64,000 bases of DNA, taken from NCBI RefSeq assembly GCF_003977755.1, contig NZ_RQWN01000001.1, positions 636,995 through 700,994 of the forward strand. The letters are read 5' to 3'. The position numbers were made by a program, and so were the translations under genes. Under the pieces are notes generated by a model, which saw only the letters and a list, made by a program, of their open reading frames with translations, did not search any database and had not been told where the DNA came from. The DNA is from Haloterrigena salifodinae. GTDB taxonomy: Archaea > Halobacteriota > Halobacteria > Halobacteriales > Natrialbaceae. Shown piece after piece: positions 26,181 through 36,001 of this stretch; the first letter of the stretch is position 1, and each line of letters opens with the position of its first letter.

Positions 26181-27533
26181 TCAGTCGACGAGTTGGATGA
26201 GGTTGCCGTTGCGCGTGACGTGGAGATCACGTCCGAGCTGGTACCCCTCGCTCTCACAGAGGTTGACGTAGCTGGAGTAGCCGCTCATATCTTGGTGAGC
26301 GGGGATGATGTGCTGGGGCTGGAGCGCGTCGAGCATCTCGTAGTGTCCCTCCTGATTGAGGTGGCCCGAGACGTGAATGTCGTCGTAGACGCGGGCGCCC
26401 TGCATGCCGAGCAGCTTCTCGGCCTGGTAGCGCTGGCCCTCGTTGGTCGGCTCCGGAATAACTCGGGCCGAGAAGACGACCTTGTCGCCGTCGTCCAGTT
26501 CGTACGGCGTTTCGCCGCGAGCCATTCGCGTGAGCATCGCGCGGGGCTCGCCCTGGTGGCCAGTGACGATGGGGAGGTAGTTCTCCTTGCCTTCGTTCAT
26601 GATCCGCTTGAAGGTGCGGTCGACGGACTTGCGGTGGCCGAACATCCCGAGGTCGTCGGGGAAGTCGACGAAGTCCAGTCGTTCCGCCGTTCCGGAGTAC
26701 TTCTCCATCGAGCGGCCCAGTAGGACGGGCTGGCGGCCGATGTCCTTCGCGAACTCGACCAGCGACGTCACCCGCGAGATGTGACTCGAGAATGTCGTCG
26801 CGACGATGCCACCGTCGTAGTCCTCGATACTGTAGAGGACGTCCCGGAGGTGCTCCCGGGCGACGTTTTCCGAGGGCGTGCGGCCCTTCTTGTTGGCGTT
26901 GGTACAGTCCTCGATGTAACACAGCACGCCGTTGCCTTCGCGGCCGATCTCGCGGAACCGCTCCATGTCGATCGGGTCGCCGATGACCGGCGTGTGGTCC
27001 ATGCGCTTGTCCAGCCCGTAGACGACCGCGCCTTCGGGCGTGTGGAGGACGGGGTTGATCGCGTCGATGATCGAGTGGGTGACGTTGACGAACTCGAGTT
27101 CGACCTTACCGGAGTCGCCGATCGACATCGTCTCGCCGGCGTCCATCTTCACGAGGTCGTTCTCGACGCCGAACTTCTGCTCGCCCTCGATCTGCTGTTT
27201 GACCAGTTCGATCGTAAAGGGCGTGGCGACGACCGGCGCGTTGTATCGGTGGGCCAGCTTCGAGATGGCGCCGATGTGGTCCAAGTGGCCGTGGGTCGGG
27301 ACGATCGCTTTCACGTCGCCCTCGAGATCCGACATCACTCGGTCGTCGGGGATCGCTCCCATGTCGATCAGGTCCAGACTGTGCATCCGCTCGGTTTCGA
27401 CGTTGTCGTGGATCAGTACCTGCGAGAGGTTCAGACCCATGTCGAAGATGACGACGTCGTCTCCGGCGCGAACGGCAGTCATCTGCCGTCCGACTTCCTC
27501 GTAGCCGCCGATTGTTGCAATTTCGATTTCCAT
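26181..27533 (-). CDS. rnj: Ribonuclease J (beta-CASP metallo-beta-lactamase)
   Basis: The protein has 450 residues. HGHLDHIG is MBL motif 2, THSIIDA precedes motif 3, and the C-terminal [11 protein letters not shown] and [10 protein letters not shown] are beta-CASP motifs. Archaeal RNase J is a 5'-3' exoribonuclease acting in mRNA and rRNA turnover. The start ATG at 27533 gives the usual [18 protein letters not shown] opening. It is coupled to GGPP synthase downstream. Confidence 0.94.
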   Translation of the reverse strand: MEIEIATIGGYEEVGRQMTAVRAGDDVVIFDMGLNLSQVLIHDNVETERMHSLDLIDMGAIPDDRVMSDLEGDVKAIVPTHGHLDHIGAISKLAHRYNAPVVATPFTIELVKQQIEGEQKFGVENDLVKMDAGETMSIGDSGKVELEFVNVTHSIIDAINPVLHTPEGAVVYGLDKRMDHTPVIGDPIDMERFREIGREGNGVLCYIEDCTNANKKGRTPSENVAREHLRDVLYSIEDYDGGIVATTFSSHISRVTSLVEFAKDIGRQPVLLGRSMEKYSGTAERLDFVDFPDDLGMFGHRKSVDRTFKRIMNEGKENYLPIVTGHQGEPRAMLTRMARGETPYELDDGDKVVFSARVIPEPTNEGQRYQAEKLLGMQGARVYDDIHVSGHLNQEGHYEMLDALQPQHIIPAHQDMSGYSSYVNLCESEGYQLGRDLHVTRNGNLIQLVD

Positions 27534-27810
27534 AGTTCGTTGTACTGAAAGCCGCGATCGACTCTCATCGAAACGGTCCGCGGACTCCCGGTTGTGCGGC
27601 CCCGGCGTCTTACAGCGCGTCGGCCATCCCGCTATGCGCACGGGGAGGCAATCGCCTCCGATCGGCCCACGGTGTCACACCGTCGACCCCGAGCGCACTT
27701 GCCCGCGGGTTTCGCTAGTGGCCACTACACGCCGGGGTGTTAAAAACGCAGTGGGTTGGGTATCCCGCTCGAGCGCTCCCACAAAAATGCCGAACGCGGC
27801 GATCTCGGCC
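27534..27810 (-). promoter_or_regulatory. Probable promoter and long structured leader before RNase J
   Basis: On the minus strand TTTTTAAC (about 27740-27747) is a TATA candidate some 205 nt upstream of the RNase J ATG. The intervening sequence is GC-rich and can form several short hairpins, for example GGAGGC-GATT-GCCTCC and CGGTGTGACACCG. No tRNA fold survived inspection. The gap exists because an SDR gene sits between isopentenyl phosphate kinase and RNase J. Confidence 0.4.
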
Positions 27811-28566
27811 CTACTGGCTGAGATAGCCGCCGTCGACGCCGAACGCCGCTCCGGTGACGAACGACGCCTCGTCGCTACACAGCCACGCCACGGCGTTCGC
27901 GACTTCTTCGGGCGTCCCGAGCCGATTCATCGCGTGCATCCCCGCGATCTGGTCACGCTCTTCCTCGGTCATGTTCTCCTCGAGAAGCGGCGTCTCGATG
28001 AAGCCGGGGCAGACGCTGTTGATCCGAACACCGGTTTCGCCGTTCTCGAGGGCGGCGCTTTTCGTGAGTCCGAGAACGCCGTGTTTGGCAGCAGCGTACG
28101 CCGAGGAGGTTTCGAACCCGACCTTCCCGAGAACCGAGGCGTTGTTCACGATCGCGCCGCCCGCGTCCTGTGACTGCATCTGGGCGATCTCGGCAGTCAG
28201 ACAGTTGAACACGCCGTTCAGGTTGACGTCGATGACGCCGTGCCAGCTCTCGGCGGGGTACTCGTCGACGGTGGCCCGCTCGCCGCCAATTCCAGCGTTG
28301 TTGAACGCGCAGTCGAGTCGTCCGTACTCCTCAACGGTGGTATCGACCATCGCCCGGGCCGATTCCGGATCGGTCACGTCCGCCTCGACGAAGATCGCGT
28401 CGCCGCCGTCGTCCTCGATCGTCGCGACCGTCTCCTCGCCGCCGTCGACGTCCAGATCGGCAACGACGACGCGCGTTCCGCGCCGCGCGAACTCGAGGGC
28501 CGTCTCCCGTCCGATTCCCGATCCGCCGCCGGTGATCAGTGCGGTCGCCTGGTCGATCGAAACCAT
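27811..28566 (-). CDS. Short-chain dehydrogenase/reductase (FabG/glucose dehydrogenase-like)
   Basis: The protein has 251 residues. TGGGSGIGRETALEF is the cofactor motif, NNAG is present, the Ser is in NNASVLG, YAAAK is the Tyr-x3-Lys and CPGFIETPL follows. VVADLDVDG suggests NAD preference (Asp after beta-2). ATG at 28566 is chosen; a GTG 15 bp earlier is possible. It stands inside an otherwise collinear mevalonate/RNase J block, so it may be an insertion. Confidence 0.92.
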   Translation of the reverse strand: MVSIDQATALITGGGSGIGRETALEFARRGTRVVVADLDVDGGEETVATIEDDGGDAIFVEADVTDPESARAMVDTTVEEYGRLDCAFNNAGIGGERATVDEYPAESWHGVIDVNLNGVFNCLTAEIAQMQSQDAGGAIVNNASVLGKVGFETSSAYAAAKHGVLGLTKSAALENGETGVRINSVCPGFIETPLLEENMTEEERDQIAGMHAMNRLGTPEEVANAVAWLCSDEASFVTGAAFGVDGGYLSQ

Positions 28567-28629
28567 ATCGGGAGACGACACGAAGAGGGAGAAAAAACGG
28601 ACCCAGTCGTGTGCGCCGTCGGTCGCCGA

Positions 28630-29376
28630 CTACGACGAGTCGATCGTCGTCCCCGGCTCGTCGCCGGCGAGGAACACCTCGAGGTCCTCGAGGCCGAAGA
28701 TCGAGGCCTCGGCCTCGAGGACCAGCAACGCTCGTACCTTCGCGGCCATGCCGCCGGTGACGTCGGTCGCCGCGCTCTCGCCCAGCACGCCGGCGACGTC
28801 CTCGTAGGCCGCGATGCGGTCGATCACCGCATCGTCGTCGTCCAGCACGCCCGGCACCGTCGAGCAGAGGCCGATCCGGTCGGCCTCGAGGTCGCGGGCT
28901 AGCTCCGCCACGAGTTCGTCGCCGCTGACGACGGTCGCTCCCGCACCAGCGTGGGCGATCAGATCGCCGTGGAGCACGGGGACGAACCCCTCTGCGAGCA
29001 GCGTAGCAACCTGCCCGGTCGGCAACTCGAGGTTGCCCTCGATATCTCGGTGGCCCGCCGAGAACGGGTGGACCGGAACCGCCTCGACGCCGCGCTCGAG
29101 CAGTCGGCTCAGGACGAACCGGTTCAGGGTCGTCATCGCCCCGTGGATGTCGAGCGCGGCGCCGGCGTCGCGGGTCCCTTCGGCGGTCGTGACCCCGTGC
29201 TCGCTGGCGTTATGGTGGCCGAAGCTGCCGCCGCCGTGGACGATCACGAGGTCCTCGACACCGCCGTCGAGGGCCGCAGCGACCGCGTCGGCGGCCCGCT
29301 CGAGGGCCTCGCCATCGAGCGTCTCGGGTCGGTCCTTGTCGGTGATGACGCTGCCGCCGAGTTTCAGGACGATCAT
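28630..29376 (-). CDS. ipk: Isopentenyl phosphate kinase
   Basis: The protein has 248 residues of the amino-acid-kinase fold. MIVLKLGGSVITDKD is the ATP-side signature. The HGGGSFGHHNASEHG stretch carries the His that marks IPK in the family. ATDVTGGMAAKV is the conserved C-terminal loop. It phosphorylates isopentenyl phosphate to IPP in the archaeal mevalonate route. The start overlaps the mevalonate kinase stop by 4 bp. Confidence 0.95.
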   Translation of the reverse strand: MIVLKLGGSVITDKDRPETLDGEALERAADAVAAALDGGVEDLVIVHGGGSFGHHNASEHGVTTAEGTRDAGAALDIHGAMTTLNRFVLSRLLERGVEAVPVHPFSAGHRDIEGNLELPTGQVATLLAEGFVPVLHGDLIAHAGAGATVVSGDELVAELARDLEADRIGLCSTVPGVLDDDDAVIDRIAAYEDVAGVLGESAATDVTGGMAAKVRALLVLEAEASIFGLEDLEVFLAGDEPGTTIDSS

Positions 29377-30359
29377 TCGAGTCGGGCCACCCCCGTCTCG
29401 GCGAGTTCGGCGCGGAAGGCGTCCTCGCAACCGGGCGTGTACGACAGCGCCGTCTCGGTCTCGTTGGTGTTGTCCAGCGAGACGATGCAGCCGCCGCCGC
29501 CGGCACCCGTCAGCTTCGCGCCCATGGCGCCGGCGTCGCGGGCCGCCCAGACCATCGAGTCGAGCGTCCGCGAGGAAACGCCGAGCGCCGAGAGGAGTCC
29601 GTGATTGAAGTCCATCAGCCGACCGAGTTCCTCGATATCGCCCGCGGCGAGAGCGTCCTCGCCGCGCCGGACGATGTCGCCGATGGCTTCGACCGTGTCG
29701 GCCGCAAAGTCGTACTCCTCGCGGAGGCCGCGAACGCCCGCGACGAGTTCGCCCGTATCGCCCGCGCCGCCGTCGAAGCCGATCACGATCGGGAGTTCCG
29801 GCGCCTCGAGCGAGCGGCAGTCGTCGCCCTCGACGCGGACGGCGCCGCCCGTAGCTGAGCAGAACGTGTCGGCACGGGAGGCCTGTCCCCCCTGGACCTC
29901 GTGTTCCGTTCGGTAGGCGCGTTCGGCCAAGTCGTCGATCTCGAGGGTCGTGCCGAGTTCGCGGGTGCCGGCGTCGATGGCGGCGACGGCGACCGCCGCT
30001 GAGGAGCCCAGCCCCGCACCGAGCGGGATGTCGCTCTCGATGGTGACGTCGAATCCGACGTCGTCCTCGCCGGTAACCGACCGGACCTGCTCGATCGCGC
30101 TGTCGACGTAGCCCATCGCGGCGTTGAGCAGCGACTCCGAGACGTCGACGTCGGGTCGCCCCTCGGGCTCGCCGGCGTACTCGACCGTGAAGCCGTCCAG
30201 GCTCAGGTCCTCGGCGTGGACTCGGAGTTTGCTGTCCGCCCGTTGCTCGACGTCGACCCGCGCCCGTAACTCGATCGCACACGGAACCGCGGGCTCGCCG
30301 TAAACCACCGCGTGCTCCCCGAACAAGTACACCTTCCCGGGAGCGCTCGAGACTGCCAT
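29373..30359 (-). CDS. mvk: Mevalonate kinase
   Basis: The protein has 328 residues of the GHMP kinase fold. APGKVYLFGEHAVVYGEPA is motif 1, PLGAGLGSSAAVAVA is the phosphate-binding loop and KLTGAGGGGC is motif 3. It phosphorylates mevalonate, feeding isopentenyl phosphate kinase, to which it is translationally coupled. A promoter is likely between it and the divergent regulator at 30462. Confidence 0.96.
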   Translation of the reverse strand: MAVSSAPGKVYLFGEHAVVYGEPAVPCAIELRARVDVEQRADSKLRVHAEDLSLDGFTVEYAGEPEGRPDVDVSESLLNAAMGYVDSAIEQVRSVTGEDDVGFDVTIESDIPLGAGLGSSAAVAVAAIDAGTRELGTTLEIDDLAERAYRTEHEVQGGQASRADTFCSATGGAVRVEGDDCRSLEAPELPIVIGFDGGAGDTGELVAGVRGLREEYDFAADTVEAIGDIVRRGEDALAAGDIEELGRLMDFNHGLLSALGVSSRTLDSMVWAARDAGAMGAKLTGAGGGGCIVSLDNTNETETALSYTPGCEDAFRAELAETGVARLE

Positions 30360-30461
30360 ATCCCGCCGTTCGTCCGACGACGGTTAATAGCTACTCTTCT
30401 CGCGGTCCCGGGATCCCGGAGGAGTCGGATTTAAGCGGGTGTCGCCGCAACGCGGTCGTAT

Positions 30462-31382
30462 ATGTCTCTCGTCCTGCCGAGCGAACTCGTCGTCGACCGC
30501 TTTCTCCCCACCGTGCGGGCGATGCTGGCGACTCGCCTCGCCGACCGCGGCATGACCCAACAGGAGATCGCAACGAAGCTCGGCGTCACACAGGCCGCCG
30601 TCAGCAAGTACGTCAGCGGCGAGAGCGGCGGCGACGACCGCTTTCGTGACCACCCCGAGACCGTCGCCACCGTCGACCGCATCGCCGACGGCCTCGCCGG
30701 CGGCGAGATGGACGGCTACGACGCGCTATCGGAGCTTCTGGCGCTGATCCGCGACTTAGAGGATCGCGGCCCGATCTGCGAGCTCCACGAAGAGGAGATG
30801 CCCGCGCTGCGCGGGCTGGGCTGTGATCTCTGCGTCCGCGGCCTCGACCCCGACGTCCGCGCCGAACGCGACGTCCTCGCGAACGTCAGGACGGCCGCCC
30901 GGACCCTCGCCTCGATCCCGGAGATGGCCGCGGCCGTCCCGAACGTGGGGACCAACGTCGGGATGGCTCTCCCCGACGCGCACGACGAGACCGACGTGGC
31001 CGCCGTTCCCGGCCGGATCTACGAGATCGGTCGCCGGATCGAAATCCCCGCCAACCCGGAGTTCGGCGCCTCGAAACACGTCGCGACGGCGATCCTCGCC
31101 GCCCGCTCAATCGATCCCGAGGTCCGCGGCGCGGTCAACGTCGCGACCGACGACGCGCTCCTCGAGGCCGCGCGCGAGCTCGGGTACGACCCCCTCGAGT
31201 TCGACGCCGACTACGAGGACCGGGGCGAACACCTCCGGGACCGGTTCGCCGAGCGCGGGAGCGTTCCGCGGGTGGCTTACCACCGCGGGGCGTTCGGCAT
31301 CGAGCCGATCACCTACGTCTTCGGCCCGACGGCAACCGACGCGGCCGAACTGGTCAGCGACCTACTTGCGGAGGCGGCCTGA
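30462..31382 (+). CDS. ThiR-like regulator: HTH fused to ThiN (thiamine-phosphate synthase-like) domain
   Basis: The protein has 306 residues. The N-terminal Xre-type HTH is GMTQQEIATKLGVTQAAVSKYVSG (about 30-53). A small region with CELHEEEMPALRGLGCDLC could bind metal. The C-terminal ThiN-like domain (about 140-305) has PNVGTNVGMALPDAHDETDVAAVPGRI and RGAVNVATDD and ends in ITYVFGPTATDAAELVSDLL. Archaeal ThiR proteins with this architecture sense thiamine phosphate and control thiamine genes. A GATTTAAG box at about 30427 gives a nearly leaderless mRNA. The thiamine transporter at 2.4-6.6 kb is a plausible target. Confidence 0.85.
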   Translation: MSLVLPSELVVDRFLPTVRAMLATRLADRGMTQQEIATKLGVTQAAVSKYVSGESGGDDRFRDHPETVATVDRIADGLAGGEMDGYDALSELLALIRDLEDRGPICELHEEEMPALRGLGCDLCVRGLDPDVRAERDVLANVRTAARTLASIPEMAAAVPNVGTNVGMALPDAHDETDVAAVPGRIYEIGRRIEIPANPEFGASKHVATAILAARSIDPEVRGAVNVATDDALLEAARELGYDPLEFDADYEDRGEHLRDRFAERGSVPRVAYHRGAFGIEPITYVFGPTATDAAELVSDLLAEAA

Positions 31383-31596
31383 CGTCACAGTAATCGACGC
31401 CGCGGGCGGGCCAGGGGTCGACCGCGAGACTCCGATCGAATTCCGGCCGATACCCCGTCTCGACGGCGTCTCGGGAAAGTTGTTATTCCTGCAACTGTTT
31501 CGACGCCGTCGTTTCGCTCGCGAGCGACCGTTTCGTCGGTGAAATCCGGGAGGAATAATATCACCTGGCTATGAGTATTACAATAATACGACCGAC

Positions 31597-31941
31597 ATGA
31601 TTCCCCTCGATCACGAACTGCTCTGTGGGGAGCCCGACGGCTGGCTTGGACTGGGGCTGACGCAGTTGCGCTACGAGAGCGGACCGATGACGATCAAGGA
31701 GGCTGCGGCCTGTAACGTTCCAGTCGTCTCGCGCGATGTCGGCTTCGCCCGCGAGGTGCTCGAGCCCGTCTCCGACTCTCACGTCGTCGCTGACGACGAC
31801 GCACTCCAGCCGCGACTGGCCGACGTGCTCGCGGGCAATCGCCGATCGGATGGGCGAGCGCACGTCTCCGGGTACACCGTTGACGAGATGGGAGCCCGAC
31901 TGCGCGCCGTTTACCAGCGCTGTCTCGAAAACGAAGCGTAA
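31597..31941 (+). pseudogene. Remnant of a GT4-family glycosyltransferase (C-terminal part only)
   Basis: The open frame has 114 codons. Codons 26-114 match the sugar-nucleotide-binding end of GT4 glycosyltransferases: RYESGPMTIKEAAACNVPVVSRDVGFAREVLEPV, where SGPMTIKEA replaces EGxPxxxxEA, and then a typical C-terminal helix. The first 25 codons are unrelated and no N-terminal Rossmann domain lies upstream, so a gene of some 350 codons has lost most of its length. The flanking AT-rich DNA suggests a deletion scar. Confidence 0.7.
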
Positions 31942-32000
31942 CGAACGGTCGGCGACGACTCACGCCCGCGGCTCGTACTGGTCGAACCGTCTTCACCGAT

Positions 32001-32123
32001 TCAGAAGCCGACGAGGGCGCGGTACGGAATGCCGACGGCGAAAATCACGATCAGTGCCGCCGCGGCCAGCACGACCGGCAGCGGGATGACGTCCTCCTCG
32101 AAGTGAAACAGCGAATCGATCAT
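32001..32123 (-). CDS. 40-residue single-pass membrane protein
   Basis: ATG at 32123 opens a frame ending at 32001: a short acidic head (MIDSLFHFEEDVIPLP), one hydrophobic helix (VVLAAAALIVIFAVGIPY) and a short tail RALVGF. The codon use is high-GC and the helix is clean. It lies 134 bp downstream of ribosomal protein S2 on the same strand. Small tail-anchored proteins are common and easily missed; I do not recognise the family. Confidence 0.65.
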   Translation of the reverse strand: MIDSLFHFEEDVIPLPVVLAAAALIVIFAVGIPYRALVGF

Positions 32124-32257
32124 AGTCGCCCGTTGTGCGGGTGCTCATGTAATTCCTTTGTTCAGCAGGTGTGACTCGAGCCCGCGACGCGGACGGTGCG
32201 GCCGCTCGTCGAGACGGTATAGCGAGAGCGAAAACGATCAGTATCGGCTCGAACGGA

Positions 32258-33067
32258 TTAGACGCCGCTTTCGAAGTCGTCGAGCGAGTAGGACGGCTCG
32301 GCGCCGCGTCGATCGAGGACTTCGTTGGCGAGCAGCCAGTAGACGACCGAGAGGGCCTTGCGACCCTTGTTGTTCGTCGGGACGACCAGGTCGACGTTGC
32401 TGACCTGATTGTTCGAGTCACACATCGCGATGACCGGGATGCCGACCGTGATGGCCTCCTTGACGGCCTGGGCGTCACCGATCGGGTCGGTGACGACCAG
32501 CACGTCCGGCTCGATGTAGCCGTCGTACTTGGGGTTGGTCAGCGTGCCCGGGATGAAGCGGCCGGTGCGGGCGCGGGCGCCCACGGCCTCGGCGAACTTC
32601 TCCGCCGGGAACCGACCGTACTGGCGACTCGAGGTAACCAGGATCTGCTCGGGGTCGTAGTTGGCGAGGAAGTCCGCGGCCGTACGGATGCGGCCGTCGG
32701 TCTTCGAGACGTCGAGCACGTAGAGACCGTCGGTCCGGACGCGGTGGATGAACCGCTCCATGTCCGAGGTCTTCTGCTGGGTCCCGATGTGGACACCGGC
32801 GCCCAGGTAGTCCTCGACGGGGATGAGGAGGTCGGCCTCCTCGTCGCTCATAACGTCGTCGTCGAGGGAGGGTCCGGCGTCTTCTTCCTCCTCGTCGGCG
32901 GCTGGTTCGGCGTCGGCGTCGGCCTCCGCGGCCTCGGCGTCGGCGGATTGTTCGTCTACAGGCTCGACGTCCTCCTCGGCGGCGGGACCCGGCCCCTCGG
33001 CCGGCTCCTCGTCGATTTCCTCCTCGGCGGCGTCGAGCCCTTCTTGGGTTGCGTCGTTATCTGTCAT
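32258..33067 (-). CDS. rps2: Ribosomal protein S2 with acidic N-terminal extension
   Basis: The protein has 269 residues. Residues 1-70 are Glu/Asp/Ala-rich and precede the S2 core, which starts near [28 protein letters not shown] and includes [10 protein letters not shown] and [12 protein letters not shown]. Normal archaeal S2 is about 200 residues, so the head is extra. The start overlaps the enolase stop by 4 bp. Start choice: this ATG directly follows the enolase stop overlap. Confidence 0.95.
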   Translation of the reverse strand: MTDNDATQEGLDAAEEEIDEEPAEGPGPAAEEDVEPVDEQSADAEAAEADADAEPAADEEEEDAGPSLDDDVMSDEEADLLIPVEDYLGAGVHIGTQQKTSDMERFIHRVRTDGLYVLDVSKTDGRIRTAADFLANYDPEQILVTSSRQYGRFPAEKFAEAVGARARTGRFIPGTLTNPKYDGYIEPDVLVVTDPIGDAQAVKEAITVGIPVIAMCDSNNQVSNVDLVVPTNNKGRKALSVVYWLLANEVLDRRGAEPSYSLDDFESGV

Positions 33068-34269
33068 GTCGCGTCGTCTGCGATTCTGATGAGCTCGTTG
33101 AGTTTGGCGGTTCGCTCGCCGCCGACGGCGCCCGTCTTGATGAAGGGCGCGTCGGTCGCGACGGCGAGGTGTGCGATCGTCGTGTCCTCGGTCTCGCCCG
33201 AGCGGTGGGAGATAACCGGATCGTAGCCGTTCTGGGCTGCGAGTTCGATCGCGTCGAAGGCGTCGGTCAGCGTCCCGATCTGGTTTGGCTTGATCAGGAT
33301 GCTGTTGGCCGCACCGCGGTCGATACCCTCGACGAGTCGATCCGTGTTCGTGACGAACAGGTCGTCGCCGCAGATCAGCGTCTGGTCGCCGACTTCGTCG
33401 GTGAGGTCGGCGAAGGCGTCGTAGTCGTCCTCGTCGAGGGGGTCCTCGACGTAGACCAGATCGTACTCGCGGACGAGCTCCGCGATGTACTCGATCTGCT
33501 CGTCGGTGTCGCGGCTCCGGTCGCTGTACTCGTAGGTACCGGCGTCGCTGTCGTACAGCTCCGCGCCGGCGACGTCCAGTCCGAAGCCGATATTGAAGCC
33601 GACCTCGTCCTGAACGATCGAGACCGCTTCGTCGACGATCTCGAAGGCCTCGCTGTCGTCGATCGACGGCGCCCACGCCCCCTCGTCGCCCTTGCCGCAG
33701 GGAACGTCGCGTTCCTCGAGCAGGTCGGCGACGGTGCTGTGGACAGTGGCGTTGGCGAAGACGGCGTCCTCGACGCTGGGTGCGCCGACGGGCGCGACGA
33801 GGAACTCCTGAATGTCGGTCGCGTCGGCGGCGTGTTCGCCGCCGCCGACGACGTTCCCGAGCGGGATCGGGAAGTTCTGGCCGCGGAACGCGCCGCCTAA
33901 GTGCTGGAACAGCGGCGCGCCGAGCACGTCGGCACCGGCCTTCGCGGCGGCCATCGAGATGGCGACCGCGCTGTTGGCGCCGATCTCCGAGAAGTCGTCG
34001 GTTCCGTCGGCGGCGTGCAGTGCGGCGTCGACCTCGCGCTGGTTGCCGGCGTAGGCCTCGCCGACGAGCCGTGGGACGGCATCCTCGCGGGCCGCGGCGA
34101 TCGCCTCACTGGGCGGTCGCTCGACGGCCTCGTACTCGCCGGTGCTGGCGCCGCTCGGCGCCGCGGCGCGGCCGAAACCGCCACTTTCTGTCACCACGTC
34201 GGCCTCGACGGTCGGATTGCCCCGCGAGTCGAGGATCCGACGCAGGCGAACGTCAGTGATGAGCGTCAT
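33064..34269 (-). CDS. eno: Enolase
   Basis: The protein has 401 residues, a typical archaeal length. Motifs: [19 protein letters not shown], the catalytic loop, [13 protein letters not shown] and GDDLFVTN, then the [10 protein letters not shown] region with the catalytic Lys, and SHRSGETED. It interconverts 2-phosphoglycerate and phosphoenolpyruvate. It lies between RpoK and S2 with 4-bp overlaps on both sides, the usual haloarchaeal order. Confidence 0.97.
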   Translation of the reverse strand: MTLITDVRLRRILDSRGNPTVEADVVTESGGFGRAAAPSGASTGEYEAVERPPSEAIAAAREDAVPRLVGEAYAGNQREVDAALHAADGTDDFSEIGANSAVAISMAAAKAGADVLGAPLFQHLGGAFRGQNFPIPLGNVVGGGEHAADATDIQEFLVAPVGAPSVEDAVFANATVHSTVADLLEERDVPCGKGDEGAWAPSIDDSEAFEIVDEAVSIVQDEVGFNIGFGLDVAGAELYDSDAGTYEYSDRSRDTDEQIEYIAELVREYDLVYVEDPLDEDDYDAFADLTDEVGDQTLICGDDLFVTNTDRLVEGIDRGAANSILIKPNQIGTLTDAFDAIELAAQNGYDPVISHRSGETEDTTIAHLAVATDAPFIKTGAVGGERTAKLNELIRIADDAT

Positions 34270-34451
34270 TTTCGGTCGTACCCCCGTTTAACGGTGAACG
34301 GAAGCGCATCGGCGTCGTACTCCTCGGCGGCGATGAGGATCGGCTCCGACTGGTCGGTTTCGACCAGCACCGGCGCGCCGTAGGAGATCTGCAGCGCTCG
34401 AGCGCCGAGGATGCGTGCTTTCTCGTAGCGGTTGTGCTGTTGTTGTTGCAT
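34266..34451 (-). CDS. rpoK: RNA polymerase subunit K (Rpo6)
   Basis: The protein has 61 residues. It keeps the RPB6/omega core [22 protein letters not shown] and ends [10 protein letters not shown]. It stabilises the largest subunit of RNA polymerase. ATG at 34451 gives the normal short archaeal form, beginning with a Gln-rich MQQQQHNR. It starts 2 nt after RpoN. Confidence 0.96.
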   Translation of the reverse strand: MQQQQHNRYEKARILGARALQISYGAPVLVETDQSEPILIAAEEYDADALPFTVKRGYDRK

Positions 34452-34453
34452 TG

Positions 34454-34648
34454 TTACTGGTACGGGGAGACGACGTCGACGAGGTCGCGGTGACTGACGA
34501 GCATGCGTCGACAGCAGTAGCGCTCGACGCCGAGTTCGTCGAGGACCTTCTCGGGATCCTCGTCGCCCTCGTTCGCTCGTTCGTCGAACTCCTCCCAGTG
34601 TTCGGCGACGACGTTGCCACAGGTGAAACACCGGACCGGTACCATCAT
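34454..34648 (-). CDS. rpoN: RNA polymerase subunit N (Rpo10)
   Basis: The protein has 64 residues with the RPB10 zinc site: [17 protein letters not shown] at the start and [10 protein letters not shown]. It is part of the RpoD-L-N-P assembly platform. It lies 12 nt downstream of S9. Confidence 0.97.
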   Translation of the reverse strand: MMVPVRCFTCGNVVAEHWEEFDERANEGDEDPEKVLDELGVERYCCRRMLVSHRDLVDVVSPYQ

Positions 34649-34660
34649 GCTTGAATCACC

Positions 34661-35059
34661 TTAGCGGTAGGACTTCTGGTAGCGCGCCCGAGCGCCCGGG
34701 CCGCCCCATTTCTTCGGTTCGGACTGGCGAACGTCGTTGACCAGCAGCGACCGGTCGAACTCCATGTAGGCGTCGCGGAGTTCGGCATCGTTGGTGTGCT
34801 GGACGATGCCGCGTGCGATGGCGGTGCGGACGGCGTCAGCCTGTCCGCTAATGCCGCCGCCTTCGACGCGAATGTCGATGTCCATCTCGCTGCGCAGGTC
34901 CTCGCCGGCGATGCGGAACGGCTCGAGCATCTTGAGCCGGGACATCTCCGGTTCGACCAGTTCGACTGGCTTGGAGTTGATTCGGACGCGACCCTCGCCC
35001 TCGCGAACGGTCGCGCGGGCGACGGCGGTCTTTTTCTTTCCACTCGTGTTCGTTACCAT
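34661..35059 (-). CDS. rps9: Ribosomal protein S9
   Basis: The protein has 132 residues. [25 protein letters not shown] is the S9 opening and the C-terminus [11 protein letters not shown] reaches the decoding site. [21 protein letters not shown] segment is conserved. The gene overlaps L13 by 7 bp. Confidence 0.97.
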   Translation of the reverse strand: MVTNTSGKKKTAVARATVREGEGRVRINSKPVELVEPEMSRLKMLEPFRIAGEDLRSEMDIDIRVEGGGISGQADAVRTAIARGIVQHTNDAELRDAYMEFDRSLLVNDVRQSEPKKWGGPGARARYQKSYR

Positions 35060-35496
35060 GTGACGTTAGCACCTAACTGTTCGGAGACTTCGCCCAGCTG
35101 GACGAAGCGGATGTTCGAAAGCCGGTCCAGCGACGTCCCCTCGAGCACTTCCGCTTCCTGGTCGCCCTCGTAGGGGTTGCCGACGTAGACGCGGATGCTA
35201 TCGAGCGCCTCTCGGCCGCGGGGCTTCTTGTACGGCAGCATGCCGCGAACGGAGCGCTTGAAGATCGTGTCCGGCCGCTTCGGGTAGTAGGGACCGCTGT
35301 CGGACTGCAGCTGCAGTCGCTTGCGGTAGGTACCGAAGACGTCCTCCTTGTCGCCGGTGATGATCGCGTCCTCGGCGTTGACGATGGCGATGCTCTCGCC
35401 GTCGAGTGCGCGCTGTGCGACTTCGCTGGCGACGCGACCGAGGATGCAGTCTCGGGCGTCGACGACGACGTCTGCGTCGAATTCCGCGATACTCAT
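35053..35496 (-). CDS. rpl13: Ribosomal protein L13
   Basis: The protein has 147 residues. [34 protein letters not shown] is the L13 core, followed by [25 protein letters not shown]. It overlaps L18e by 4 bp and S9 by 7 bp. The overlaps indicate tight translational coupling. Confidence 0.97.
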   Translation of the reverse strand: MSIAEFDADVVVDARDCILGRVASEVAQRALDGESIAIVNAEDAIITGDKEDVFGTYRKRLQLQSDSGPYYPKRPDTIFKRSVRGMLPYKKPRGREALDSIRVYVGNPYEGDQEAEVLEGTSLDRLSNIRFVQLGEVSEQLGANVTW

Positions 35497-35846
35497 CGAA
35501 TCACCCGGACGTTAGATCCATCGGGGTTTGCTTCGAGCGCCTGCTCGAGCGGTACTGATTCGCCAACCTGTTCGATCTTCGTCTCGGCCGAGGAACTGAA
35601 GTTGACGGCCGCGACGGTAACCGATTTCTGTAGTGCGCCGGAGCCCAGCACTTTGCCGGGAACGACGACGGTCTCTTCTTCGCGTGCGTATCGCTCGATA
35701 CGGCCCAGGTTCACCTCTGCGTGGGTGCGCCGGGGCTTCTCGAGTCGATCCGCGACATCTCGCCAGACGTCGGCGTCCGTCTCGCGGGACGTCGACTTCA
35801 GCTCGGCGATGAGATCGTTGAGCCTCGGATTAGTTTTGCTACTCAT
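35493..35846 (-). CDS. Ribosomal protein L18e
   Basis: The protein has 117 residues. [49 protein letters not shown] is the L18e core (L15 superfamily). ATG at 35846 is the first in-frame start with a normal N-terminus; a longer frame upstream reads back toward tRNA-Leu. First gene of the L18e-L13-S9-RpoN-RpoK-enolase-S2 series. Confidence 0.96.
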   Translation of the reverse strand: MSSKTNPRLNDLIAELKSTSRETDADVWRDVADRLEKPRRTHAEVNLGRIERYAREEETVVVPGKVLGSGALQKSVTVAAVNFSSSAETKIEQVGESVPLEQALEANPDGSNVRVIR

Positions 35847-36001
35847 TGGTTTCCTCCAAAGATACGGAACCGACGGGACGAGGAACCGTCTCGTCGGTCG
35901 TGGAATCGCTGTCGTGTCGAACGGCCTCAACGCGTACAGTTCGGCGTCCGGTACGGACGGTCGGCTGTTCGGTCGTGGACGTTCGACGAGTGAGAAGTGG
36001 A

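Noticed and set aside
27585-27650. tRNA-like segment with a CTGTAAG loop upstream of RNase J
   Set aside because: No acceptor stem or T-loop of the right spacing could be paired.
28630-30282. 550-codon open frame over mevalonate kinase and IPK
   Set aside because: The IPK half is real; the N-terminal half is an Arg-rich alternate frame of mevalonate kinase.
32258-33676. 472-codon open frame over enolase and S2
   Set aside because: S2 starts at 33067; the rest is an Arg-rich shadow of enolase.
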